DNA of 64,000 nucleotides from Antonospora locustae (lineage: Eukaryota > Microsporidia). The translations under genes were made by a program, and so were the position numbers. Below the pieces are notes generated by a model, which was not told where the DNA came from, searched no databases, and saw only the letters and a program-made list of their open reading frames with translations. The stretch lies in the NCBI GenBank assembly GCA_007674295.1, contig CM017447.1:62001-126000 (forward strand). The letters are read 5' to 3'. Of this stretch, positions 1 through 10,060 are shown piece by piece. How positions within the stretch are numbered: position 1 is the first letter of the stretch; each line of letters opens with the position of its first letter.

Positions 1-109
1 GGATTGAGGACAGTGTGATGCAAAAAGCCCTGCATACGAGGATTGCTGTGCTTTTTGTATCTTTTTTACTCACAAACACATCGGTGCATATTTGTCTGAT
101 TTGAAATTG

Positions 110-112
110 CCC
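110..112 (+). promoter_or_regulatory. CCC start signal of UTP14-like gene
   Basis: CCC directly abuts the ATG at 113. It decides this start over an upstream TTG in the same frame. Confidence 0.6.
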
Positions 113-1084
113 ATGGATGCCAAAATTACAATTGATGATCTGGTGACAGAAAAGGAACGCAGAGCATATGGCATAGAAAGAATAAGAGAGGACATCACAA
201 GTGCATCCGTCTATGATGCAGTAAAGGATGATATAAAGAACATGCTCACGTCTCGGCACAGGAGAAGCACACCCCATGTGAATTTCTACAATCTGGCGCC
301 TGCAACGGAACTGGAAAAATCGATCCACGAGGTTCTGAGCAAGAAGGAGGTTGACATCGTGCTGAAAAGACGTGAAAACAACATACTTTTTGACTTTGAA
401 AAAAAGATGCAGAGATTCAATAAGATAAAGAGCAAGAAGTTCCGAAGATTGCGCAGACGTGAGAGAGAGAGAAATGCGGCTGCAGGCGACATTGTAAAAA
501 GAATGGAAGAGACTGAAGAAGTAGAGGAAGATGGAGAAAGTGATACATGTAGCACAAAATCGGAAAATGCCGGCGAATCCAGGGGCTTGTGCCACCCTGA
601 AAATCCAGTGATGACTTTTTATGGTCATGAAACAAAGGAGAATGCTATAAACGAAGAATACGAGCAGTGTGATGATGAAGAGTTTGCCCAAGAAAAGACG
701 AATGTTGCTGCGAAAGACATGCCAGTTGCTGAGGAAATAGTCCTACCTGGATGGGGTGTGTGGGGTGGACATGGATGTGATATAAAAAGGACAAAGGTAA
801 ATGTTATTCGGAGGCAGGTTGATGGCATAAAGCTGCAAGATAGAAAGGACAAAGGCTTTGCACATGTGATTATTAACGAGAAGCAGCCTACTCTGGATAG
901 CAAGTACAAGGTAAGCTTGCCATATGGGTACACAAAGGAGGAGTATGCAAAAAAATTAAAAATGCCTTCGTCGCACGAGTGGACCTCGTTGAGAGTTTTG
1001 AACAAGTTTGTAAAGCCTAAGTCAGAGATCAGAAGTGGCGAGGTGATAGAGCAATTTCACTTTGAACCACAATACGAAGATTAA
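113..1084 (+). CDS. UTP14: UTP14-like small-subunit processome protein (shortened)
   Basis: Nucleolar component of the SSU processome, needed for 18S rRNA maturation and known in yeast to activate the helicase Dhr1. The 323-residue product carries the family landmarks: a KIKSKKFRR block around residue 110, an acidic middle, the GWGVWGG motif near residue 215 and a C-terminal block with HVIINEK and MPSSHEW followed by a VKPKSEIRSGEVI tail. Yeast UTP14 is about 900 residues, so most of the linker is gone. I start at the ATG at 113, directly preceded by CCC; the frame is open upstream from a TTG at 92. NHP2, also a ribosome/snoRNP factor, follows on the same strand. Confidence 0.88.
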   Translation: MDAKITIDDLVTEKERRAYGIERIREDITSASVYDAVKDDIKNMLTSRHRRSTPHVNFYNLAPATELEKSIHEVLSKKEVDIVLKRRENNILFDFEKKMQRFNKIKSKKFRRLRRRERERNAAAGDIVKRMEETEEVEEDGESDTCSTKSENAGESRGLCHPENPVMTFYGHETKENAINEEYEQCDDEEFAQEKTNVAAKDMPVAEEIVLPGWGVWGGHGCDIKRTKVNVIRRQVDGIKLQDRKDKGFAHVIINEKQPTLDSKYKVSLPYGYTKEEYAKKLKMPSSHEWTSLRVLNKFVKPKSEIRSGEVIEQFHFEPQYED

Positions 1085-1244
1085 GCCTTGTTATGTTTCA
1101 TATCAACAGATAGCACATTTGCCACGGCACAGCTTGCTGTGCATATATGGCACTTCAGCGCTACAGTAATACTTTTTCGCACGTCCATATCGCCTTTGCT
1201 TCGCCAGGTTGTGATTTGACGGTGATTAATATATAGCTGACAAT

Positions 1245-1670
1245 ATGTCTGTGCAAATTTCTTGCTGCAATGGTGCATGGACCCCTAAGCCACTCATGAT
1301 TCCAATTGCAAAGCCTCTTGCTAGTGTAAACACTGTAAAGCGAATACAGAAGATAATTAAGGAAAAACGTAACACACATCAGCTACACCGAGGAATTAAG
1401 CACTGCCAGAAGGCTGTGCTGAGGTGTGAAAAGGGGCTGCTGGTTCTGTGTGCAGACATAACTCCTATGGACTTGATCACACACTTACCAGGAATATGCG
1501 AAGATAAAAACATTCCGTACATATTTGTTAAATCAAAACGCGACTTGAAAATTGCCAGTCCAAAGAGCGACAGCGTGACGTGTTGTTTTGTGGAAGTGGA
1601 CAGCTACTTGTGTAGCGAAAGAATGACAAAGGTGATTGCAGAATCTTGTTATAGCAGGACAAACCCATAA
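1245..1670 (+). CDS. NHP2: NHP2, H/ACA snoRNP protein (L7Ae family)
   Basis: L7Ae/NHP2 family protein that binds H/ACA guide RNAs and supports pseudouridylation of rRNA and snRNA. The 141-residue product shows the family order: PIAKPLAS at residues 20-27, an RGIKHCQK helix near 49-56 that contacts the kink-turn RNA, KGLLVLCADITP, then HLPGICEDKNIPYIFVKSK. The word order and the PIAKPLAS segment fit NHP2 better than SNU13. It starts at ATG 1245 without an obvious CCC signal. Its presence implies that H/ACA guide RNAs exist in this genome. Confidence 0.9.
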   Translation: MSVQISCCNGAWTPKPLMIPIAKPLASVNTVKRIQKIIKEKRNTHQLHRGIKHCQKAVLRCEKGLLVLCADITPMDLITHLPGICEDKNIPYIFVKSKRDLKIASPKSDSVTCCFVEVDSYLCSERMTKVIAESCYSRTNP

Positions 1671-1697
1671 GTTTTAGTTAAGCGACAACCAATATGC

Positions 1698-1928
1698 TTA
1701 CCATTCGAGATCACTGTCTCTGTACATGTGTGCTGTTTCTGGAAAAGCGCACTTGCTCATCTTTTTTGCAAGTAAAGTCCGATCAAAGAGCACATCGCTA
1801 TCGTATTCTATGACTTTTTTTGATATCAAGAGACCGTACATGTGATAAACCTTATTGCCTCTGTTCATTATCTCCTCTATGAGCTGCTCATAGCCAAGCA
1901 ACTTGCCTTGCATGGTATCTCTATCCAT
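1698..1928 (-). CDS. small hypothetical protein
   Basis: A 76-residue protein that I do not recognise. It is predicted to be mostly helical, with an acidic-aromatic end (DSDLEW). The frame is open upstream to a TTG at 2045, and other ATGs lie at 1964 and 1937. The ATG at 1928 is the only one with CCC directly in front of it (GGG on the plus strand at 1929-1931), so I use it. It lies 132 bp downstream of eIF2-alpha on the same strand and converges with NHP2, whose stop is 28 bp away. No function is assigned. Confidence 0.55.
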   Translation of the reverse strand: MDRDTMQGKLLGYEQLIEEIMNRGNKVYHMYGLLISKKVIEYDSDVLFDRTLLAKKMSKCAFPETAHMYRDSDLEW

Positions 1929-1931
1929 GGG
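1929..1931 (-). promoter_or_regulatory. CCC start signal of small hypothetical gene
   Basis: Reads CCC on the coding strand immediately before the ATG at 1928, which favours this start over ATGs at 1937 and 1964. Confidence 0.45.
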
Positions 1932-2060
1932 CCTCATTATGCATGATATAGCTAAGCTCTGCATATAAAGATAACCATTACACAGAACATACAGTTCCTT
2001 ATTGTGTCTACGCAATTGACAAATATCCAACGCTGTGTGATTCAAAACAATGTTAAGGCT

Positions 2061-2924
2061 TCATTGGCTGCTTTTTTCTGATGATTCTTCATCTTTGCTG
2101 AGATCTTCAGTTGGCTTTATGCTTTTACTCTCTCCAAGCACAGTAGGCCCCATGTGCAGGACAAAGCTGCCGCCCATCTTTAGGATTTTGTCTTTAATGC
2201 GGGCACATGCCACATTCACAATGTTAATTTCTTGTTGGGGTATGTACCCTCCTTTGGATACAGAATATATTGGTGGCTTCACTAATCTGACGTCTATATC
2301 CTTGTCAATTGTGTGTGCCTCCATCAGTGCTTCTTTGATTGCGTGGATGCCCCGAGACCTCATACACATGACCTTTATATCTGCAGACACCTTGATCTTA
2401 TCCACCTTGAACCTAAGCTTTATGCTTTCTAAAATTTCCTTCTCAAACTCGATGCCTGCAACGAGTTCGGGCTTATTTTGGACTTCTACAAAGTAGTTGT
2501 ACAGCGACCCGTGCTCGCGTGCCTTTGGCCATCCAAACCTCTTATACAGGCCAAGAAGATCTGTTCCAAGTTTCTGGGAAATTGTTATCATAGTATTGTG
2601 TGCAGCCTTGTTTCTGTGGTGTGCCTGCAGGCATTGTGCTCTCTCGTCGTTTGACACCTTGATTCTGCTAAGGTCAACATACCTCTTTTTCCGATCAACT
2701 CTCGACACTATTGCAACCTCAATTTTACCAACTTTAACTGTTTTCTGCGCATTGTTTATTCGCTTGCGTGTAAGCTCCCCCACAACGATCAGACCTTCCA
2801 AGTTGTTGTACTCTATCATCTCTATAAAGACGCCAAGGTCTGCTACCTTGGAAATTCTACCGATAACTATTTCACCTTCTCTTGGAAATTCTTGTTCGTG
2901 ATATCTACAGTTTGAGTAGTCCAT
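2061..2924 (-). CDS. SUI2: eIF2-alpha, translation initiation factor 2 subunit alpha
   Basis: Alpha subunit of eIF2, which delivers Met-tRNAi to the 40S subunit. The 287-residue product has an N-terminal S1/OB fold (GEIVIGRISKV through GELTRKRI), the central helical domain and the C-terminal alpha/beta domain, with an acidic Ser-rich tail. Start is ATG 2924, directly preceded by CCC and by AAATTT slightly further up; the frame extends to a TTG at 2975. The phospho-acceptor loop reads GELTRKRI where other eukaryotes have SELSRRRI, so the residue at the Ser51 position (52 counting Met) is Thr. Family identity is very secure; the regulatory meaning of Thr is inference. Confidence 0.95.
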   Translation of the reverse strand: MDYSNCRYHEQEFPREGEIVIGRISKVADLGVFIEMIEYNNLEGLIVVGELTRKRINNAQKTVKVGKIEVAIVSRVDRKKRYVDLSRIKVSNDERAQCLQAHHRNKAAHNTMITISQKLGTDLLGLYKRFGWPKAREHGSLYNYFVEVQNKPELVAGIEFEKEILESIKLRFKVDKIKVSADIKVMCMRSRGIHAIKEALMEAHTIDKDIDVRLVKPPIYSVSKGGYIPQQEINIVNVACARIKDKILKMGGSFVLHMGPTVLGESKSIKPTEDLSKDEESSEKSSQ

Positions 2925-2927
2925 GGG
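2925..2927 (-). promoter_or_regulatory. CCC start signal of eIF2-alpha gene
   Basis: CCC on the coding strand abuts ATG 2924; an AAATTT-type block lies a few bases further upstream (about 2933-2941 on the plus strand). Confidence 0.6.
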
Positions 2928-3128
2928 AATTAAATTTTTTAATTTAATGTGAAAACATGCGAAGACATTTTGCAAGCGGACCTAAGCGTGTGCGAGTACA
3001 AAGACGTCAGACTGTATGAATGAGCAGGTTGTGTGAATTCAAAACAGCGACTCTAAGGAAACCAGTCTACTATTTGATGCTATCTGAGTGACAAGTTATT
3101 TCTGTGCTTTGAATCAAGCACATGCAGC

Positions 3129-6100
3129 CTATATAAAAGAGAGCCATCCAATGTACATGTTTCCGAGGTTAGACTCGCTTGTAGCATCCTGTATAAGCTC
3201 GTCGGCTTTGTCCTGCACATCGCTTGTTTCAAGCTTATTCTTAAGTCCTTGTATGATCTGCTCGCCACTTAGTCTTTTGTTCCATTCAAATAGAGGGTCG
3301 TACAGAAAAGAAAGGAGGTTGGCTATTATCAAGTCGCGTCGTTCAAAAATAACCTTCAAAGTTGTCTCAAGTGTTTTTCTGTAGGGGCCCTCTGTTAAAA
3401 GCACTCCAAATGCATCAACAATGTTCTGTGTAAGTCTAAACGGAACTTTCTCAGGTAACTCAAAATTCTTGCCCCGCTCAAATAAACAGTTAAGGTCAAC
3501 ATGGACAGTGTCTCCTGTGACAACATCAAACATAATGTTCTCTCCGTGTCTGTCTCCCAGACCCATAAACCATCCTACACCGTTCATAACTGCATATGTC
3601 TGTATGTATCTTCTTCTTGCTCGAAACCATGCTCTTGGATCCAAAAACTCATCCTCAAACCACCTGTAGAACACGGGTGGATATGTTTTAACAATGTCCC
3701 TGTACTTTTCTGTGCCGATTTTTTTTTTCATTCTGAACTTCTGGACGGTCTCGGATATAGAAAGATTGTTTTCTCTGTAGTAGGATTCGCAGATTGATTT
3801 GAAGCTTTTCAGACCCGAAATCCATTCAATGAGCCCATTTTTATGTGTGATTGGAATCACGTTGTACCTTCGTATTTCCATGTATTCTTTGCATTCCGGC
3901 TCGTTCACAAATATGTTATTCAGAAGAAGTGCCAGATCCATAAACCGGTTATCTTTTCTCAGGTCATCATTTGGTTTACAGAGAAACATGTATGAGATAC
4001 CATTTTTTCCAATGAGTTCAATTCTCTTTGGAGATTGAAGACTGCTGAAAACCTGAATTTCGTCGCCCACTGCCTCGATAGTGGTGGAGTACAGCGAGTC
4101 TGGCATGGAGACCCTTGTTGGAAGAAGCTCCAGAAACTTTCTGAAGTGCTTTGAGAACGAAAGACAACTTGTTTTTGCAGTATATTGCGAAATCTCCACA
4201 AAAATGGCAGACACCTGCTTGAAACTTCTCAAGATAACTTTGCTATCAAAACTGATTTCACCAATAACCTTTTCAAGTCGTCTTGCAGTTTCCTGGTGCG
4301 TGGAGTTAACAAAAATCAGCGAATTCCAGAATGTCAGCAATGGAAAATCATTGAAAAGAATTTGAAGTATTCTGCTAATCACATCTACGACTTCATGTTT
4401 GCTGTGTGATATTTTTGGAATGATCTGGTTAAAAAAGGGCAAGAACGTTTCGCGGCTAGGCATTTTGCTAATAATGTCCTCTATTATCTTTCTTCCGTCT
4501 CTGTAGAACGACACCTTCTTCTTTGCACTGCCCTCCTCGCAAAACAAGTGGAATATTAGCGGAATCGTCTCATTGTTAAAGCGCCTTCCATACTGAATGC
4601 TGTTTTTGTACGACTCCATGGCCTTCAGTGCATCGTGCTTCTCAAAATACTTTCCCTGGTAGTAAAACAGCTTTTCCGAGTTTCCCACTCTTTTCAGTGT
4701 TTCATCAAAAAAGACCTTGGAATTTGACACTCGTGCCTGAAACACTAGTCCTTTCGTGTACAGTGGGTCGTCCTCGGGCAGAAGCGTCAGCAGTCTCTTT
4801 AGAGAGGTTTTTGCGTCAACTCGCCTATTCATGCTTACAAGCACCTTGGACTGCTCGTACAGGGCCCACCATTCTTTCTTTATTAGCATCTTTGTGATCT
4901 CAGTAATGGCCTGCTCTGTCTCGCCCTTTATTCGCAGTCTTTTAATTTTCAAGAGCTTCAGCTTGCGCTCAAAGTCAAACACTCCGCTGCAGTACCTCAT
5001 TTCCTTCAGAGTGTTGACTAGGTTTTCATATCTGGAAAATTCTATGTTTTTTGCAATCTTGAGTCTCTCCAAAACGAGGTCAAAACCGCAGCATTCCTTG
5101 ATGAGCTCAAGGTCCTTTATAAAGTGTAGGCTCTCAAGCTTTGTTTCCGCTTTCATTGAATCAGAACTCATGATGAAGGCTTTGTATCTCCTTGCAAATG
5201 CTCTGGACTCGTCTTCTGCGCCAGAGCTAAAGCCAAAAGCCCCTGAAGTTTTCACATGTTTTGACATCTCCTGCATATTTTGGCAATATGTATTATTCAG
5301 AATGTTGTATGTAGAACGGTTATGTAGCTCACCTGACTTGCATGCATATTCATTCCTGTCATTGCACTCCCATGTTTGCAGGCGATATCGGAGCTTTTTA
5401 CACGTCTCGAAAAACTTTCTTATCACTAGGTCATCATCACTATCTTCAGCACTCTTAGTAAGGACCTTTTTCATAGACTCAAAGTTCTTGTCTACAGGGT
5501 CCAAACAGCACTGTGCAAGGTGAAAATTCCTCTCCACACAGAATCCATAGAATAAGTTGACAGAATCCAATCTGTTGAATATAGTGTTAATGCCCAGAAT
5601 TGTGTCAGTATCTCCAATCGCATAGCTATTGTGCAGCATACTGTCCCAAAACTCTTTCTGATTTCGCCGCTTTCTAATGATTTTTTCTAGCAAGAAAATT
5701 GAGTAATAATGTTTTCCTATGGACAGAGACACACCTAAGGCACATGTGTTGGTGAGCAATTCGTTTTTTGTAAATGTCTGGGCTCTCAGAAAAAACTCGC
5801 TGATTTTCTGATCTGTTCCTGAATCGATGCATTTTGTTATCTCTTCCGCCTTGTCCTTGATTTCCCTAACAAGGTTGTGTTTGAGGAGAACATGTATTCC
5901 GCAAAGCACATAGAATTCCTTTGCATCTGTCCTAAGAAGAAGCCCGTACTGGAGCAGCTGGAAGAAGTCTGTGAGTCTGTATTTCTGCAAGAGATGCAAT
6001 ACATAGTTTAAAAGCCTCTCAACAAAAATTGCGTATTTGAGCCCTTTTTCGTAGATCTCAGTGTCCTTGTATTCAAAATTAAGTGGCAGAAAATAACGTG

Positions 6101-8633
6101 AGTTCCTGAACTGCGAAACAAGCTCCTGTGTGTAGCTGTCAAGTATGTCTATTTGTGGAATGTATCTCAGTGTTTCTTGTATAACAAAGAAGTGCACGTC
6201 CTGATTGTATGCATCAATTTTGAATAGATAGCTGTCGAGAAGAACCTTCGCAATTTCCATGGTTGTGACCTCCTGTAGCACATAGCATGCATTATAGAGC
6301 CTTCGCTGCTGAATTTCGACAGAGCCTATAAGGCAAATGGTTTCAACAAGATCTGCAGAGCTTGTCTTCTGTCCTACGGCATGGTCTAGAAATCGTTGTA
6401 CAAACACTTTCAGTTCTGGGTTCTGCTTAAACTCGGCTATGAAGTTCCTGACAAAGAGGCTGTCGCCAGTGCCGCTTTTCCTCGACTCTGCACTAAATCC
6501 ACTGCAGCCATTTTTACAGTCTTTCTCTACCACTGCACCAAAAGCCACCAACTTTGTGCCGTTCTGTACATTGAGCCTATTTTCACTGGTCTCCATTCCC
6601 ACTTCTCTGCTACTGTCCAGCAGGTCTTGTGTGAACAGGGCCTGCAGGATACGCCCGATCTTCTCTATCGCTATTTCTTGCCCATACAAGCCCCTGGAGT
6701 CCAGAAGCACACTTCCAATTCTTATGCACTTTCCAATGTCCAGCACTGTGCTCATGCCCTTTATGTTGCAAAGCTTTTCAATGCTCAGGTACGGGAAGAT
6801 CATGTGGGAATATCGACTCGCCGTCTTCGAATCAAGTTGGTCATAGAACCAATCCACAAATCCGAGCTGTCTTTCGTTTCTGTGCATGAAAAACTCGATG
6901 AACGGAAATATGTATGTGAAATTATGCATGAGGTTTGGCAGTAAAAGCTGCGTGATGAACTTCAAAATGTCCTCTGTTGTGCACAAGAGTAGCGATTCGC
7001 GCTCCATGTATATCTTGCGTACGTTGAAAAGGATAGGTGTCAGGTTCTTTTCAAAAAATGCAGGTACATTTCCAATGTATTGCTCTAGGTCCAAAATTTT
7101 TGTATAATCAAGCACCAGCAAATAGGATATTATTTTTGACCCAAACTCCGATATAACGTCAGTTACACAGTATCCAAATAAATCCTCTTCGAGCCTCTTG
7201 CCAGCCAATATTTGGCTTATTATGAAATATGGCAGATTGTACAGAATGTCCCGGTCTGAAAAGTTGAACAGACCCAACAGGTTCTTGCTTATAACTATTG
7301 GAAAGATAAACAACATGTTTGTATCAAAAAAGTCGGAGACATTGCAACCTAGAATGCATGCAAGTGTCTCAACCTCTAACTCAAAAGCCTCTTTGGACAA
7401 TTTTCTCTCCTTTAGTTCGTCAAAAAAGTGCTCAAGTATGATATGTGTGATTCTGTTGAACTTGACCTTATGTCTAAACACAAAATTCCTCAAGCTTAGG
7501 TTGATGAAGCTGTTTTCTTGGTGTGCTCTAAAAAGATTAAGAGCTATTATAAACACACCAAATGCTATCTTGTCTGTCATCTGTGCATATTCAGCAATCT
7601 CTAAAGCGAGAAACTTCAGGTACATCTTCTCGCTTTTATGAATAATCTTCATGGCATCTACTAATATGCATTCGCTATCCTCTTTCATTGGAAAGAGTGC
7701 AAGGAGGCTTAGGACTGCACGTCCTGGCTCGCTCCTCTGCATTGCTACACTCAGAATGTCTTTGAGATTTTTGGAATTGCAAAACAGGCTTTCGTGGCGC
7801 AGGTAATGCGTTAGTATGGACATGTCAGTAAAGTCCAAGTTTCTGCACACCAGACTGTCCAACATTTCATCAAAGTGGTGCTTCTGTATCTCAAAATATC
7901 TTCTTAGTTTCTTTATGTTTCTGAAGCAGACTCTACATGTGTCTTCCTCTGCATTCAGAAAGCATAAAAAGCGTGTCATGTATCTTTCGTGTCTAATGTT
8001 CTGCACAAGCAGCGGATCGACATGATCCATGTGCTTCTCCTTTACAGTGTTGAATTCAACAACAGTGTTTTCACCCAATATGTGGAGAAATATGTTTTTG
8101 TCTGGAAAGTCCCTGAGCTTTATAAAGCTTGCCACCTCGCTTGTTTTGTTTTTCAAAATCACCTGGAGATAGTGCTCAAGAAACAGCTTGTGGTACAAGG
8201 GATTTGATAGATCAACGTCAAATGGGACAAAGTCCTGAAAGTCACCTGTGCAGTTCTTGTATATGAAGAAGTTCAAAAAGTTCTTGCTGACCATGCCAAG
8301 ATTTTCAGTGTCCAGCTTCTTTAGTGTAACATCTTGAAAAAACCGGTATACACTATCAAATGTGGCAACTGTTATTGATATTCTCGTCAAAATGTCCACA
8401 TACTTTAACGTGTAGCTTTTCCTTCTAAAACTTATGTCCTCGCTTCTTTTTCGCATAATCAGATCCAGAACGCGGCCCAAGTCACGCTTGTTCTCACATC
8501 TACAAAGAGATTCCACTATCTCCTCTACTACATTTTTTGAATACACATTTGTGAGTGCAGCTTCATAAATCTCGTATATTGGCTCTGCTCTGATTTTGCG
8601 TATGTATATTTTTTTTCTGTGTTCTCTCTCCAT
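3129..8633 (-). CDS. MEC1: ATR/Mec1-type checkpoint kinase
   Basis: PI3-kinase-like protein kinase of the DNA-damage and replication-stress checkpoint. The 1834-residue product is a long alpha-solenoid with a C-terminal kinase: catalytic loop GLGDRHGEN at about residue 1691, metal-binding HVDLNCLF about 20 residues later, and PFRLTQNIVDAFG, all ATR-like rather than TOR or ATM. It ends in a FATC tail (NMYIGWLSFI). Yeast Mec1 has about 2370 residues and human ATR 2644, so the solenoid is shortened. Start ATG 8633 has GGGG directly upstream on the coding strand. It is the largest gene in the window; RAD51, EXO1 and MCM8, which act in responses it controls, lie elsewhere in the window. Confidence 0.93.
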   Translation of the reverse strand: MEREHRKKIYIRKIRAEPIYEIYEAALTNVYSKNVVEEIVESLCRCENKRDLGRVLDLIMRKRSEDISFRRKSYTLKYVDILTRISITVATFDSVYRFFQDVTLKKLDTENLGMVSKNFLNFFIYKNCTGDFQDFVPFDVDLSNPLYHKLFLEHYLQVILKNKTSEVASFIKLRDFPDKNIFLHILGENTVVEFNTVKEKHMDHVDPLLVQNIRHERYMTRFLCFLNAEEDTCRVCFRNIKKLRRYFEIQKHHFDEMLDSLVCRNLDFTDMSILTHYLRHESLFCNSKNLKDILSVAMQRSEPGRAVLSLLALFPMKEDSECILVDAMKIIHKSEKMYLKFLALEIAEYAQMTDKIAFGVFIIALNLFRAHQENSFINLSLRNFVFRHKVKFNRITHIILEHFFDELKERKLSKEAFELEVETLACILGCNVSDFFDTNMLFIFPIVISKNLLGLFNFSDRDILYNLPYFIISQILAGKRLEEDLFGYCVTDVISEFGSKIISYLLVLDYTKILDLEQYIGNVPAFFEKNLTPILFNVRKIYMERESLLLCTTEDILKFITQLLLPNLMHNFTYIFPFIEFFMHRNERQLGFVDWFYDQLDSKTASRYSHMIFPYLSIEKLCNIKGMSTVLDIGKCIRIGSVLLDSRGLYGQEIAIEKIGRILQALFTQDLLDSSREVGMETSENRLNVQNGTKLVAFGAVVEKDCKNGCSGFSAESRKSGTGDSLFVRNFIAEFKQNPELKVFVQRFLDHAVGQKTSSADLVETICLIGSVEIQQRRLYNACYVLQEVTTMEIAKVLLDSYLFKIDAYNQDVHFFVIQETLRYIPQIDILDSYTQELVSQFRNSRYFLPLNFEYKDTEIYEKGLKYAIFVERLLNYVLHLLQKYRLTDFFQLLQYGLLLRTDAKEFYVLCGIHVLLKHNLVREIKDKAEEITKCIDSGTDQKISEFFLRAQTFTKNELLTNTCALGVSLSIGKHYYSIFLLEKIIRKRRNQKEFWDSMLHNSYAIGDTDTILGINTIFNRLDSVNLFYGFCVERNFHLAQCCLDPVDKNFESMKKVLTKSAEDSDDDLVIRKFFETCKKLRYRLQTWECNDRNEYACKSGELHNRSTYNILNNTYCQNMQEMSKHVKTSGAFGFSSGAEDESRAFARRYKAFIMSSDSMKAETKLESLHFIKDLELIKECCGFDLVLERLKIAKNIEFSRYENLVNTLKEMRYCSGVFDFERKLKLLKIKRLRIKGETEQAITEITKMLIKKEWWALYEQSKVLVSMNRRVDAKTSLKRLLTLLPEDDPLYTKGLVFQARVSNSKVFFDETLKRVGNSEKLFYYQGKYFEKHDALKAMESYKNSIQYGRRFNNETIPLIFHLFCEEGSAKKKVSFYRDGRKIIEDIISKMPSRETFLPFFNQIIPKISHSKHEVVDVISRILQILFNDFPLLTFWNSLIFVNSTHQETARRLEKVIGEISFDSKVILRSFKQVSAIFVEISQYTAKTSCLSFSKHFRKFLELLPTRVSMPDSLYSTTIEAVGDEIQVFSSLQSPKRIELIGKNGISYMFLCKPNDDLRKDNRFMDLALLLNNIFVNEPECKEYMEIRRYNVIPITHKNGLIEWISGLKSFKSICESYYRENNLSISETVQKFRMKKKIGTEKYRDIVKTYPPVFYRWFEDEFLDPRAWFRARRRYIQTYAVMNGVGWFMGLGDRHGENIMFDVVTGDTVHVDLNCLFERGKNFELPEKVPFRLTQNIVDAFGVLLTEGPYRKTLETTLKVIFERRDLIIANLLSFLYDPLFEWNKRLSGEQIIQGLKNKLETSDVQDKADELIQDATSESNLGNMYIGWLSFI

Positions 8634-9323
8634 CCCCGCACAAAACTTTCGTGAGCACTTTTATATCACAGCCGCAAAAAGCAGCTGCCACCTTCTGCAA
8701 GTTACATGACTGGAACAACCCTGCATGGTGCTTTTGTCTTACTATTACGTGAGTGTAGACTAATAGTGAGATATATGTACTAAAGGTGCTTTATTGTCGC
8801 ATGCTTGAGTTTCTAGTTTATCTACAAGATCTGTTATTTCTACTGCAGTACATGTTGTTGCACTTGTCTACAACGCATGCCAGTAAAAGGTTTTATTATC
8901 TTTTTGTTTGAGAGCTGGAGAGCCCTGCTAGGTCGTATTACCACTAGCATATAACGGCCAGGGTGGTTTCTGTACAATAGTGAAAAGTTGTGACTTTGCA
9001 AATAAAGCTTTTACTCAAAAAGCCTGCTTGAAGCCCGTAGATTACATGAATTCAGACAAAACTTCTCAGTATTTGGTGCACAGTACTTACAAGGATGTGC
9101 AACTATCCAAGAGATAACAAAATGGATGGATACACATGAAGCACACAATCAGCTTTGTAGTTGTTGTGATATCAAAAATTGCTTGGGTGTAAATGAAAAT
9201 GTCAGTGACGATTTGTGAAATTACCTGCTACTAAATGAATTACACTGCAATACCACAGTGCTATAACTTGAAATATTCTCCAGGAGCAAAGCAATCTTAT
9301 GCGAATTTGGCACCAACCCCTAG
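8634..9323. other. 690-bp intergenic region without a gene call
   Basis: Divergent gap between the ATR gene and the R-SNARE gene. I see no ATG-started frame of interest and no tRNA. A local inverted repeat (GCTAG 8929-8933 with CTAGC 8944-8948, enclosed by CCCT/AGGG) and two U5-loop-like heptads (CTTTTACT near 9008; its complement near 8882) were examined and not called. It is long for this genome, so an unrecognised RNA gene is possible. Confidence 0.4.
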
Positions 9324-9953
9324 ATGACAGTGTTTTACTCTCAGATACAATTGCTTCCTGAACTACAGATACTGACAGGATCTTTTTCTGCCCATGGTGG
9401 GCTAGTTGAGACAAACTCGCAGATACTCAAGGATCTAAGAAACGTCATTGAGAAAATCCCAAACAAATCCGACAACTTCTTTAGCTTCTCATGTCCAGAC
9501 AACAGATACCTGTTTTACATCAAAATTGACTCGAAACTGTTATACTCCATAGTGACAGACACAACAACGTCGCAGCAATCTGCCTTGAAATATTTTGCCA
9601 ACATACAGGCCATCTTTCAAAAGGAGTATACTCCGGGAAAGAAGAACTACTCGTCATTTAATGAAAAACTCAGAAACTCAACAAACAGCTTCAACAAGGA
9701 CTCAAGCTTTCTGGAGGCAGGAGTTGAGCTTGAAAAGACACAGGGTATGCTTGCAAACTCTCTCAATCACATCATAAAGCGGGGAGAGGATTTACAAGCT
9801 CTCAATGTGCTTGCAGAGCAGCTACGCTCTGCCTCCAGCGAGCTGAAAAAAAGCTCACACAGAATGCTTGATAGCACAATATCGAATTATGCTATTTACG
9901 CCGGTGTTTTTTTCACTCTCTTTTTACTCGTTTACTTTATTTTGATGCGATGA
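9324..9953 (+). CDS. Longin-domain R-SNARE (SEC22/VAMP7-like)
   Basis: Vesicle SNARE for membrane fusion in the secretory pathway. The 209 residues contain an N-terminal longin fold (about 1-120), a SNARE coiled coil (about 128-180) with the central-layer Arg in KRGEDL, and a C-terminal transmembrane anchor (YAIYAGVFFTLFLLVYFILM). Length and layout fit SEC22 (about 214 residues); VAMP7 is the alternative. ATG 9324 has CCCC four bases upstream. It converges with the gene at 10061-10414. The likely site is ER-Golgi, by family only. Confidence 0.82.
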   Translation: MTVFYSQIQLLPELQILTGSFSAHGGLVETNSQILKDLRNVIEKIPNKSDNFFSFSCPDNRYLFYIKIDSKLLYSIVTDTTTSQQSALKYFANIQAIFQKEYTPGKKNYSSFNEKLRNSTNSFNKDSSFLEAGVELEKTQGMLANSLNHIIKRGEDLQALNVLAEQLRSASSELKKSSHRMLDSTISNYAIYAGVFFTLFLLVYFILMR

Positions 9954-10060
9954 GTCTTGGCGGCTACAGTATTTTCTGTACCTATACCTCGCAATCTAGT
10001 GCAGCCCCTTCTCGTGAACATATATTGCTTTTGAGGCTTCTATAATATCAAGTAAACCTG

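Noticed and set aside
8924..8965. 5S rRNA-like CCCTGCT...CAGGGTGG on the complementary strand
   Set aside because: The middle of 5S (the internal control region) does not match; only the two short ends do.
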